Positions 17,924 through 24,909 of a stretch of DNA of 32,742 nucleotides are shown here, piece by piece. The notes beneath the pieces were generated by a model. It was given only the letters and a program-made list of their open reading frames with translations, did no database searches and was not told where the DNA came from. The first letter of the stretch is position 1, and each line of letters opens with the position of its first letter. Where the stretch lies: positions 1 through 32,742 of the forward strand of contig JANJTM010000019.1 in assembly GCA_024711125.1 (NCBI GenBank), given 5' to 3'. The stretch comes from Rhodothermales bacterium. Its GTDB lineage: Bacteria > Bacteroidota > Rhodothermia > Rhodothermales > UBA10348. A program made the translations under genes and the position numbers.

Positions 17924-17969
17924 GGGGATGGGCGCCGGGGCGCCGGGGGCGGATCGGCTCGCATGACGC

Positions 17970-20900
17970 TCACCCCTCCACCCGGATGTGCTCCCGTCCG
18001 ACCAGCCGTGCCAGGCCCTGCATGAACTCGGCGTTGGGTTCGATCACGACCGACCGGGCCAGGATGCGCTGCGGAAGGTCGTGGCCCGGGATCGCCAGGT
18101 CGAAATAGAGCTTGGCCGCCCCGCGATTCCGGTCGCAGAGTTCGTGGAGCGCCGTGACCTGGGCTTCCGCGAGGTCCTCCGGATCGAGTTCGAGGACCAC
18201 GGCCCGGATCATCTGCTCGCGGACCTTCCAGACCGGCACGACGTCGTCGGCGATGATCTTGACGCCTCCCCGCATCTCGAGGCCTCCGCGGACGAGGACG
18301 ACCTCGTCCGGCTCCAGGTAGCGCTGCACGCGGTCGTAGACCTGCGAGAAGCAGAGCACCTCGGCCTGCCCGGTGAAATCCTCGATCGTGGCGAATCCCA
18401 TGGGCTTTCCGGCCTTGGACCGCCGGTGCTGCACGTCGGTGACGATGCCGAAGAGCGTGTGCACGGGCCGGTTCGCGCCGTACCCCATCGCGTCCTCGGC
18501 GGGCGTGAACTCCTCGACGAGGCCCTCGGCCTCGGCGATCGAGCACGTGGCGAAGGCGCGCATCTCGGGGAGGTACGCTTCGAGCGGATGGCCGGATACG
18601 TAGAACCCGACGACGTCGCGTTCTTCCTTCAGCACGCGGCCCCGGGGCCACGGCGCGACGGTGGGCATCTGGGGCACCACGGCGCTCGCGCCGTCGCCCG
18701 ACGGGCCTCCGAAGAGCGAGTTCTGGCCGGCCGTGCGGTCGGCGATCACGCGGTTGGCGTACTGGATCGCGGCGTCGAGCGCCTCGAGCATCTGCGCCCG
18801 GTGCCCTTCGATCTCGTCGAGCGCCCCGGCGCGGACCAGCGATTCGAGCGCCTTGCGGTTGACCTGGCGCGGATCGATCGCCACCGAGAGATCGAACAGC
18901 GACGTGAACGCCCCCTTGGTCGCCCGAGCCGCGACGATGCACTCGATGGCCCCGAGCCCGAGCCCCTTGATTGCGCCGAGCCCGAACCGGATGCGCCCGT
19001 TCTCGACCGTGAAGTGGGCCTCGCTGCGGTTGATCGAGGGCGGAAGCACCTCGACGCCGAGGTGCCGCGCCTCCTCGAGCACGACCGCGAGCTTCTTCGT
19101 GTCGCCCATTTCGTTCGTCATCGCGGCCGCGAGGAATTCCGGCCGGTAGTGCGCCTTCAGGTAGGCGGTCTGGTAGGCGACGACGGAGTAGGCCGCACTG
19201 TGGCTGTTGTGCACCACGAGGCCGTCGGCCACGAAGTTGTGCAGGCCGTCGACCGTGAGGTCGTACGTGTCCTCCTCGCCCATGGGCGTGATCGCCACGA
19301 TCCGGTCCCAGAACACGTCGTTCTGCGGTTCTGCGGACGGCTCGAGCGTTCGCGCGTATGCGTCGAGGCGCTCGAGATCCCGGCTCCGGCCCACGATATG
19401 GGGCCCGACCACCTTCAGGAAACGGTCCAGCGTACCGTCGCCGATCAGGTGTACGGTCCAACCCGGTCTGACCGTGCCGCGGTATCGGAACCGCTTTTCC
19501 CCGATACGCGACGGGATGCCGAGCCGCAGCAGCAGGTGCTGGACGTCGCGAGCCAATCCCTCGGAGGACGTGGCGTAGTACGGACGGAATCGATCCCCGC
19601 TGCACAGGTGCCCGTCGCCCGACCAGAGCCGGCCGACGAACAGGGCGATGTCCTCGGACCGCAGGGTGAACACCACGTCGGGGACCCTTTTCGCGTCGGC
19701 CTTGACACCCAGGATTCCGAGCCGCTCCGCCCATCGGAATACGCCAGAACGGACCTCCAGTCGCGTTGCGACCGCCGTGCCCCCCTTGTTCCACGGCGCC
19801 TGGCCCGGCCGGAAGCGGGAATCGCGGCCGGTGTTCAGCACGACTTCCATCCGGCCGTTGGGCCTGGTGTAGATCCGGGCGACGGTTCCGGGGAAGACCC
19901 TCGACGCGTTGACGAAATCGTCAACGAGTTCCCTGTCGTTGTTGTAGAAGTAGAGCGTGGATGGGTGGCAGGTGTTGCCCTCCGAAAGCAGGCCGGCGAG
20001 CACGACCAGTTCGCTTCGGGGCATCGTGGCCGTCGTTGCTGCGCTGAGCCGGCGTGGCGCCGCCAGGCGGTCGCCCACCGCCAGGTCTGCGAGGTTCGTC
20101 CACCCGTCGAACGTTCGGAGCGGGTGGTTGCCGGTCGCCGTGATGCGGTGGCCGAGCGCGGTCCGTACCTCGAATACGGGCTTGCGGCCGTTCCATACCA
20201 CGTCACTCACCGGGCGGGGTCGAAGGGTCAGTTGCTCGTCCAGCGCATGGACCGTGAAGGCTTCCCGTGTACGAAACAGCTCCTCGACCGTACGCCGCGC
20301 GCCCGTTTCGGCATCCGTGACCACGGTCGTGCCCACGACGCACCGGTTGAACCCGTACCCCGCGAACTTCGCCATCATGTCGAACGTCGCGACGGCGGTC
20401 TTCTCGTCGACACCCCGGGCAAGTGCCCCTTCGACGAAGATGGCCTGCTGCTTGTCCATCTCCTCCTTCTTCTTCTTGCCCATCGCGCGGCGAAGGAGGT
20501 CGGCGCTTCCGAGCGAGTACCCCCCCATCACCTGTGCCATCTGCATGACCTGCTCCTGGTAGACGGGCAGGCCGTAGGTGGCCTCGAGCACGGGCTCGAG
20601 CATGGGGTGCGGGTACTCGACCTTTTCGGTCCCGTGCTTGCGCGCGATGTAGTTCGGGATGAGGTCCATCGGCCCGGGCCGATAGAGCGCGTTCATCGCA
20701 ATGAGGTCCTCGAGGCTGGTCGGCTTGAGCTTGCGCAGCCACTCGCGCATGCCCGAGGATTCGAACTGGAAGATCGCGACCGTTTCCGCACGCCGGAAGA
20801 GTTCGAGCGTCGCCGGGTCATCGAGCGGAATCGTATCGAGGTCGACCTCCACGCCGCGGTTTTCCCGGATGAGCCGCAGCGCGTCATCCAGCACCGTGAG

Positions 20901-22595
20901 CGTCTTCAGCCCGAGGAAGTCCATCTTCAGCAGCCCGAAGTCCTCGACCCACTTGCCGTCGTACTGCGTCGTGACGACGTCCTCGTCGGCCGTCTTTCCC
21001 TTGGCGACCGCGACCGGTATGAAGTCGCTGACCCTTCCCGGCGCGATGATGACGCCGGCCGCGTGCACGCCCGTGTGGCGCGCGCTGCCCTCAAGCACCC
21101 GCGCGTAGTGCAGCAGGTTGCGGATCTGCTCGTTGGGGTCCTTGAGCAGTTTCTTGAACTCGGGTACGTCCTCGATCGCCGTATCGAGGCTCACTTTCGG
21201 GCCTTCCGGGATCAGCTTCGCGATGCGGTCGGCTTCGGCGAGCGGAACGCCGAGCACGCGCGCGACGTCCCGGATGACCGACCGCGCGCCCATCGTTCCG
21301 AAGGTGATGATCTGGCAGACGTTCTCGCGCCCGTACTTCTGCACGACGTAGTCGATGACCTTTCCCCGCCCCCGGTCGTCGAAGTCGATGTCGATGTCGG
21401 GCATCGAGATACGCTCGGGGTTCAGGAAGCGCTCGAAGAGCAGGTTGTACCGGATCGGATCGATGTCGGTGATGCCGAGGCAGTAGGCGACGAGGCTGCC
21501 GGCCGCGGATCCGCGGCCCGGACCGACCCGCACGCCGAGGTCTCGAGCGGCCGTCGTGAAGTCCTGGACCACGAGGAAATAGCCGGCGAAGCCCATCGCG
21601 CGGATGACGCCGAGCTCGTAGTTCAGCCGCTCGACGACCTCCTGCGGCATGTCGGGGTACCGGTGTCGCGCGCGCTCGAAGACGAGACCCTGCAGGTATC
21701 CGTCCGCGTCGTCCCGGAAGCTCTCCGGGAGCGGAAAGTGCGGCATGAGCAGCCCGCCCGTCTTCAGGTCGAACGAGCACCGGTCGGCGACGACGATCGT
21801 ATTCGCGAGCGCCTCGCGACGCTGCTCCGGATCGAGGCGGGCGAGCGAATCCTCCATCTCGAAAGACGACTTCAGGTAGAACTGGTCGTTCTCGAAACGC
21901 ATCCGGGACGGGTCGTAGAGGTCCTTGCCCGTCTGCAGGCACAGCAGCACGTCCTGGGCCGCGTGGTCCTCGCGCGCGACGTAGTGCACGTCGTTCGTGG
22001 CGAGGATCGGAACGCCGAACTGCCGGGACCAGCGCAGGAGGACCTCGTTGACCCGGAGCTGGTCCTCGATGCCGTGGTCCTGGATCTCGATGAAGTAGTC
22101 GTCGCCGAAAATGTCGAGCCACTCGCGGAACCGCGCGAGCCCCGCTTCCTCGCCGTGGCGCAGGATCGTCTGCGGAACCTCGCCCTGGAGGCAGCACGTC
22201 GTGGCGACCAGCCCCGCCGAATACGCGCGAAGCGTCTCCTTGTCGATGCGGGGCTTGTAGTAATACCCGTCGGTGTACGACAGGGAGGACAGCCGCATCA
22301 GGTTGCGGTATCCTTCCTCGGACCGGGCGAGCAGCACCTGGTGAAAACGGGTGCGCTCGGTGCGGTCCTGCATGCCGGCGGGCGCGATGTAGAACTCGCA
22401 GCCGATGATGGGGCGAACGCCCGCCTTCTTCGCCTTCGCGTGGAATTCCGGGACGCCGAACAGGTTACCGTGGTCCGTGATCGCGATGGCCGGCTGCCCG
22501 AACTCCGCGGCCCGCTCGACGAGGGTCTGGATCTGTGCGGCCCCGTCGAGCAGCGAGTACTGGGTGTGGCAATGCAGGTGGCAGAAATCGGCCAT
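17970..22595 (-). CDS. dnaE: DNA polymerase III subunit alpha with in-frame intein
   Basis: Replicative polymerase catalytic subunit. The 1541-residue precursor comprises 1162 residues of DnaE, the usual length (E. coli about 1160), plus a 379-residue intein. The N-terminal PHP domain starts with CHLHCHTQYS (His at 6, 8 and 10) and TDHGNLFG. The polymerase core has GPGRGSAAGSLVAYCLGITD, the catalytic Asp pair D400 and D402 in MPDIDIDFDD, and the third Asp D559 in KMDFLGLKTLTVL. The beta-binding region and OB-fold (VHTLFGIVTDVQHRRSKAGK onward) lie after the intein. The intein interrupts GYGFNR/SHSAAY at residues 751/1131 (precursor numbering). A functional polymerase therefore requires protein splicing. 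gluQ follows 46 bases downstream, so dnaE probably heads a dnaE-gluQ-yidD-moaB transcript. Confidence 0.96.
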   Translation of the reverse strand: MADFCHLHCHTQYSLLDGAAQIQTLVERAAEFGQPAIAITDHGNLFGVPEFHAKAKKAGVRPIIGCEFYIAPAGMQDRTERTRFHQVLLARSEEGYRNLMRLSSLSYTDGYYYKPRIDKETLRAYSAGLVATTCCLQGEVPQTILRHGEEAGLARFREWLDIFGDDYFIEIQDHGIEDQLRVNEVLLRWSRQFGVPILATNDVHYVAREDHAAQDVLLCLQTGKDLYDPSRMRFENDQFYLKSSFEMEDSLARLDPEQRREALANTIVVADRCSFDLKTGGLLMPHFPLPESFRDDADGYLQGLVFERARHRYPDMPQEVVERLNYELGVIRAMGFAGYFLVVQDFTTAARDLGVRVGPGRGSAAGSLVAYCLGITDIDPIRYNLLFERFLNPERISMPDIDIDFDDRGRGKVIDYVVQKYGRENVCQIITFGTMGARSVIRDVARVLGVPLAEADRIAKLIPEGPKVSLDTAIEDVPEFKKLLKDPNEQIRNLLHYARVLEGSARHTGVHAAGVIIAPGRVSDFIPVAVAKGKTADEDVVTTQYDGKWVEDFGLLKMDFLGLKTLTVLDDALRLIRENRGVEVDLDTIPLDDPATLELFRRAETVAIFQFESSGMREWLRKLKPTSLEDLIAMNALYRPGPMDLIPNYIARKHGTEKVEYPHPMLEPVLEATYGLPVYQEQVMQMAQVMGGYSLGSADLLRRAMGKKKKEEMDKQQAIFVEGALARGVDEKTAVATFDMMAKFAGYGFNRCVVGTTVVTDAETGARRTVEELFRTREAFTVHALDEQLTLRPRPVSDVVWNGRKPVFEVRTALGHRITATGNHPLRTFDGWTNLADLAVGDRLAAPRRLSAATTATMPRSELVVLAGLLSEGNTCHPSTLYFYNNDRELVDDFVNASRVFPGTVARIYTRPNGRMEVVLNTGRDSRFRPGQAPWNKGGTAVATRLEVRSGVFRWAERLGILGVKADAKRVPDVVFTLRSEDIALFVGRLWSGDGHLCSGDRFRPYYATSSEGLARDVQHLLLRLGIPSRIGEKRFRYRGTVRPGWTVHLIGDGTLDRFLKVVGPHIVGRSRDLERLDAYARTLEPSAEPQNDVFWDRIVAITPMGEEDTYDLTVDGLHNFVADGLVVHNSHSAAYSVVAYQTAYLKAHYRPEFLAAAMTNEMGDTKKLAVVLEEARHLGVEVLPPSINRSEAHFTVENGRIRFGLGAIKGLGLGAIECIVAARATKGAFTSLFDLSVAIDPRQVNRKALESLVRAGALDEIEGHRAQMLEALDAAIQYANRVIADRTAGQNSLFGGPSGDGASAVVPQMPTVAPWPRGRVLKEERDVVGFYVSGHPLEAYLPEMRAFATCSIAEAEGLVEEFTPAEDAMGYGANRPVHTLFGIVTDVQHRRSKAGKPMGFATIEDFTGQAEVLCFSQVYDRVQRYLEPDEVVLVRGGLEMRGGVKIIADDVVPVWKVREQMIRAVVLELDPEDLAEAQVTALHELCDRNRGAAKLYFDLAIPGHDLPQRILARSVVIEPNAEFMQGLARLVGREHIRVEG
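19206..20342 (-). mobile_element. DnaE intein with LAGLIDADG homing endonuclease domain
   Basis: In-frame insertion of 379 residues, from C752 to N1130 of the precursor, between FNR and SHSAAY. Splicing residues look complete: Cys1 (CVVGTTVVTD, block A), block B ITATGNHPL with H824, block F TYDLTVDGLHNFVADG, and block G VVHN with penultimate H1129, terminal N1130 and Ser as the +1 extein residue. A dodecapeptide endonuclease lies between them: LAGLLSEGN at 866-874 (acidic E872) and LFVGRLWSGDG at 985-995 (D994). Both catalytic acids are present, so homing may still be active. The insertion point is four residues downstream of the cyanobacterial split DnaE intein site (Y/CFNKSHS). Confidence 0.95.
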
Positions 22596-22683
22596 GAAAT
22601 CCGGTCGACGGGTGGCGGGGAATCAAGCATGGAGGATATGTAGTAGACGGCATCCGCGTTCCCCGATTCCGCCCGCCCGCCCG

Positions 22684-23256
22684 ATGAATTCCATCCTGCT
22701 CGTCATCGACCGCGAGGCCCAGGACGACCTGCTCCTCTGGTCGTCCGTCGCCCGGGCCGTGGCGGTCGCGCGGCCGACCCGTCTCGCGATCCTGCATGCT
22801 CCGGGTGAGACCGCCGGACGGGCGCTGGAGGGGCAGGGGTTCGACGCGGATCTTCCGCTCGGCGACGAGCCCGATGAAGCCCGATCCCTCGTTCGACGGG
22901 CGCTGCTGGAGGAGAATCGACGCGCCGCGCAGGCGCTGACCGACGAAGGCGTCGCCGCGGTCGCCATGCCGGGATCGGCGCGGAACCTGCTGGGCGACGG
23001 TCCGGCCCCATGGTTCGCCCAAGCCGTGCGGACCGGGACGGTACCGGTCGTTTCGGCCATTCGGGCGCTGGGCGATCGCCTCGTGGAGGTCGGTCCCGAA
23101 CGGGCCGCCGAGCGCCTCGAAAGCCTTCTCGACGCGCCGGTGCTGAAGGTCCGGTTGGCATCGGTTCCGGGGCCCCCGGATGCCCGGGATGACGTAAACC
23201 TCGTCGTTACAACCGTTTCCGGTCTCGCTGCGGCGTTGACCCGCACCCGCGGCTAG
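22684..23256 (+). CDS. Hypothetical protein, possibly a degenerate amino-acid-kinase-like domain
   Basis: A 190-residue soluble protein with no signal peptide or membrane segment. It opens with SILLVIDREAQDDLLLW, contains a Glu/Arg-rich helix (EARSLVRRALLEENRRAAQALTDEG), then VAAVAMPGSARNLLG and WFAQAVRTGTVPVVSAI, and a C-terminal half of VRLASVPGP and VNLVVTTVSG. The order (helix, strand with G-S near a loop, then 'GTVPVVS') recalls the first half of acetylglutamate/amino-acid kinases, where an N-acetylglutamate-like substrate binds. The Gly-rich phosphate loop and the ATP-binding C-lobe are missing. I infer a kinase-derived non-enzymatic protein with low certainty. ATG at 22684 is taken because the frame upstream reads through the dnaE promoter region. 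It is divergent from dnaE across 88 bp. Confidence 0.7.
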   Translation: MNSILLVIDREAQDDLLLWSSVARAVAVARPTRLAILHAPGETAGRALEGQGFDADLPLGDEPDEARSLVRRALLEENRRAAQALTDEGVAAVAMPGSARNLLGDGPAPWFAQAVRTGTVPVVSAIRALGDRLVEVGPERAAERLESLLDAPVLKVRLASVPGPPDARDDVNLVVTTVSGLAAALTRTRG

Positions 23257-23286
23257 CGGCGACGACCGGCATGAATCCGCGTTTCT

Positions 23287-23301
23287 GGCCCAATTAGGGC
23301 C
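23287..23301 (+). terminator. Short GC hairpin after the 22684 gene
   Basis: GGCCC (23287-23291), loop AATTA, GGGCC (23297-23301): a perfect 5-bp stem 30 bases beyond the stop and 9 bases before the hc1 -33 box. Only a weak T-containing stretch follows, so it may be a terminator or a promoter-proximal operator. Confidence 0.35.
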
Positions 23302-23309
23302 CTGCTTCA

Positions 23310-23341
23310 TTTGACAGGGGGGAGGGGGGCGCGTACCTTCG
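23310..23341 (+). promoter_or_regulatory. Promoter of the hc1-like gene
   Basis: TTTGACA at 23310-23316 and TACCTTCG at 23334-23341. It fits the Bacteroidota -33 TTTG / -7 TAnnTTTG pattern with a 20-base gap, and equally a sigma-70-like TTGACA with 17-base spacer. The spacer contains two runs of six G separated by a single A. The ATG is about 78 bases beyond the -7 box, giving a leader of roughly 70 nt. This is the best promoter in the window. Confidence 0.7.
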
Positions 23342-23403
23342 TCGCCACCCCGAATCACCCCGGCGCTTCCGTACCGGTCTCGCCGAAAGCACAACCCTAT
23401 TCC

Positions 23404-23410
23404 AGGAGGA
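23404..23410 (+). promoter_or_regulatory. Strong Shine-Dalgarno of the hc1-like gene
   Basis: AGGAGGA placed 8 bases before the ATG at 23419. It is by far the most canonical ribosome binding site in the window and is unusual in Bacteroidota, where Shine-Dalgarno sequences are often weak. Together with the strong promoter it indicates high expression. Confidence 0.75.
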
Positions 23411-23418
23411 ATCTTGGC

Positions 23419-23592
23419 ATGAGCAAGTACACGGAACTCAAGTCCTTCGTCGACGGCCTCGAAGACGACTTCGGCAAGTTTTTCGACAAGGGCAACAAGG
23501 CTGCCGGTACCCGCGTCCGCAAGGCGATGCAGGACCTGAAGAAGATGGCGCAGGACATCCGCGCCGAGGTCCAGGCCAAGAAGACGGCCTGA
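23419..23592 (+). CDS. Histone H1-like nucleoid protein (Hc1 family)
   Basis: A 57-residue basic protein of the Hc1-type histone-like family common in Bacteroidota. It matches the family over its whole length: ELKSFVDGLEDDFGKFFDKGNKAAGTRVRKAMQDLKKMAQDIRAEVQ can be followed in parts as DDFGKFFDKGNKAAG and TRVRKAMQDLKKMAQDIR. The C-terminus is QAKKTA; it lacks the long Lys/Ala/Pro-rich tail of chlamydial Hc1. The expected role is DNA binding and compaction. The start is fixed by an AGGAGGA site 8 bases upstream. It is a single-gene unit with its own promoter (23310) and a 16-bp terminator hairpin (23615). Confidence 0.92.
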   Translation: MSKYTELKSFVDGLEDDFGKFFDKGNKAAGTRVRKAMQDLKKMAQDIRAEVQAKKTA

Positions 23593-23614
23593 TTACCCCT
23601 CTTGACGCTACCTC

Positions 23615-23649
23615 CGGAAGGCCGGGCCCGTCGCGGGTCCGGCCTTCCG
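23615..23649 (+). terminator. Terminator hairpin after the hc1-like gene
   Basis: A 16-bp stem (23615-23630 with 23634-23649, one G-T pair) closed by the 3-base loop TCG, 22 bases after the stop. Downstream sequence is TATTCTGG rather than a T-run, so release may be imperfect, but the stem is the strongest in the window. Confidence 0.75.
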
Positions 23650-23731
23650 TATTCTGGGGGTATCCGCTCCGTTACAGCCCCGGGTACGCCCGGACCGCGC
23701 AGCTCCTCCGGGCGCGCGAAGAAGTGCGGAA

Positions 23732-23875
23732 GTGGGATTTCGGCCCATGGTCGATGTATTGGGCCCCGAATGCGGTCGAATAGGTCGACTTTCCGCTGAA
23801 ATACGACGTTTTGCCCCTGGAAAACGGGCCAATACATCGAATTTCGGCCTCTTTTCGACGTTCTGGTCCCCGATA
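23732..23875. repeat. Three degenerate 40-bp repeats at a 52-bp period
   Basis: Units at 23732-23771, 23784-23823 and 23836-23875 align without gaps. By hand count the identities are 24/40 and 27/40 for the third unit with the second and first, and 23/40 for the first with the second. Nineteen columns are identical in all three. The shared plus-strand core is TTTC-N-GC, 7 variable bases, CGA-N-GT, N2, TG, N2, CC, N2, GA. The pattern does not continue one period to either side. Fifty-two is not a multiple of three, so the units are not a translated repeat. Confidence 0.7.
23752..23841. repeat. Long-range inverted repeat within the 52-bp repeat array
   Basis: TCGATGTATTGG (23752-23763) is the exact reverse complement of CCAATACATCGA (23830-23841), a 12-bp perfect match with about four more pairs next to it after bulges (CCC/GGG and G/C). 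It would close a structure enclosing smaller hairpins (GTCGA/TCGAC at about 23777-23791 and GTTTT/AAAAC at about 23809-23826), as in a three-way junction or cruciform. Confidence 0.6.
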
Positions 23876-24035
23876 TCAGGTGGGGACACGCGCCCCGCGG
23901 CCGTCAGCGGGCCGACCGCGCCGAAGTGGATACCCCGCTCGTATTTTCCTCCGCGGACGCCGTCGGCGACACCCGCGCCGCCGGGCCGCCGCGCCGATCC
24001 GCCCCGTGTGCCCCTTCACGATCCCACGACCCGCC

Positions 24036-24899
24036 ATGCGTCGTCTGCTGCTTTCGACCTTCCTTCTCCTTGCCGGAATCGGCGTTTCCAGGGCGCAGGA
24101 CGCGCCGCCCGCGTGGACCCGGTCGCTGGCGGGCAAGGTTTCGGCGACCCAGGCGGGCTTCAACAACTGGACGGCCGGCGGCATCAATACGCTGGCCCTC
24201 ACCTCGGGCATCGACGGCAAGGCCGAGAAGACGACCGGCGCGTGGACGCAGTCCTACGACTTCCGGGCCGGTTTCGGGTTCATCAAGCAGGATACCCTCG
24301 ACGTGCGCAAGGCCGAGGACCTCATCCTGTTCAACGGTTCGCTCAAGTACCAGGGACAGGATTTCTTCCGCCTGTTCAACCCGACGTTCGCCCTGTCGGC
24401 GCGTTCGCAGTTCTGGGAGGGCCTGAACTTCGACAAGAACCCGTTCAACGACGGCAGGCGGCCACCCGTCAAGGTGTCGGACGCGCTCTCGCCGGCGACG
24501 TTCACCCAGTCGCTGGGTCTGACGGTCGCGCCGGCCCCGTGGTTCACGCAGCGATTCGGCTTTTCGGCCAAGCAGACGGTGGTGACGATCGAACGCCTCC
24601 GTGCGCTCTACAGCCTGAGGCCCGACCAGTCGGTCAAGGCGGAGCTCGGTCTCGAATCGGTCAGCCAGGTGGATCGCGAGGTGTTCGAGAACGTGCGCTA
24701 CAAGAGCAGTCTCGGCCTGTTCACGGCATTCAACAACGCGGCGAAACCCGACCTGCTCTGGGAGAATTTCGTCACGATGCGGGTCAACAGCTGGCTTACG
24801 ATGAACTTCGAGTGGGCGCTCCTGCTGGACGAGGACCGTTCGAAGAGCCTGCAGGTCAAGGAAGTGTTCTCGGTCGGGTTCGTCTACCAGTTCATCTGA
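24036..24899 (+). CDS. DUF3078 outer-membrane protein
   Basis: A 287-residue protein with an N-terminal signal peptide (MRRLLLSTFLLLAGIGVSRAQ, cleavage after residue 21 or so). The mature chain matches the Bacteroidota DUF3078 family: a KVSATQAGFNNWTAGG opening, then repeated alternating strands rich in Tyr, Phe and Trp such as TQSYDFRAGFGFIKQD, DLILFNGSLKYQG and TMNFEWALLLDE. The C-terminal end VGFVYQFI has a final hydrophobic residue and alternating pattern typical of beta-barrels recognised by BamA. The role is unknown. ATG at 24036 was chosen because the signal peptide begins there; the frame is open further upstream. Three more envelope genes follow with gaps of 6-14 bases. Confidence 0.88.
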   Translation: MRRLLLSTFLLLAGIGVSRAQDAPPAWTRSLAGKVSATQAGFNNWTAGGINTLALTSGIDGKAEKTTGAWTQSYDFRAGFGFIKQDTLDVRKAEDLILFNGSLKYQGQDFFRLFNPTFALSARSQFWEGLNFDKNPFNDGRRPPVKVSDALSPATFTQSLGLTVAPAPWFTQRFGFSAKQTVVTIERLRALYSLRPDQSVKAELGLESVSQVDREVFENVRYKSSLGLFTAFNNAAKPDLLWENFVTMRVNSWLTMNFEWALLLDEDRSKSLQVKEVFSVGFVYQFI

Positions 24900-24909
24900 G
24901 CGAGGGCCC

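Larger units (their letters stand above)
23650..24035. other. Structured non-coding gap between hc1 and the DUF3078 gene
   Basis: This gap has no credible gene. Short open frames exist on both strands but lack family resemblance. It holds a CCGGG-TACG-CCCGG hairpin (23680-23693), three 52-bp-spaced repeats (23732-23875), a long-range inverted repeat (23752-23841), a GTCGA-ATAGG-TCGAC hairpin (about 23777-23791) and a GTCCCC/GGGGAC hairpin (23867-23887). A weak promoter candidate, TTTG at 23811-23814 with TACATCGA at 23834-23841 (19-base gap), could drive the DUF3078 operon. A TATTTTCC -7-like box at 23942-23949 lacks a -33 partner. The middle is visibly more A+T-rich than flanking genes. Confidence 0.6.

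Noticed and set aside
17988-22643. Uninterrupted open frame of about 1550 codons on the + strand, antisense to all of dnaE
   Set aside because: It mirrors dnaE codon-for-codon, its protein has no recognisable domain, and such frames are expected where TTA, CTA and TCA codons are rarely used in a G+C-rich gene.
23732-23875. CRISPR array
   Set aside because: Only three units, identity is dispersed over 40 bp at about 60-67 percent, spacers are 12 bp and no cas genes are present.
23608-23889. Small - strand open frames in the hc1-DUF3078 gap with similar peptides (D/G-QNV...K-D-L motif)
   Set aside because: The similar peptides lie in different frames because the underlying DNA repeat has a 52-bp period, so the resemblance comes from the DNA repeat and not from a coding repeat.
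23650-23890. RNase P RNA, tmRNA or 6S RNA in the hc1-DUF3078 gap
   Set aside because: A GGAAAGTC string on the - strand recalls RNase P, but the neighbouring conserved segments are missing; no tmRNA ends or 6S-type long bulged helix could be drawn.
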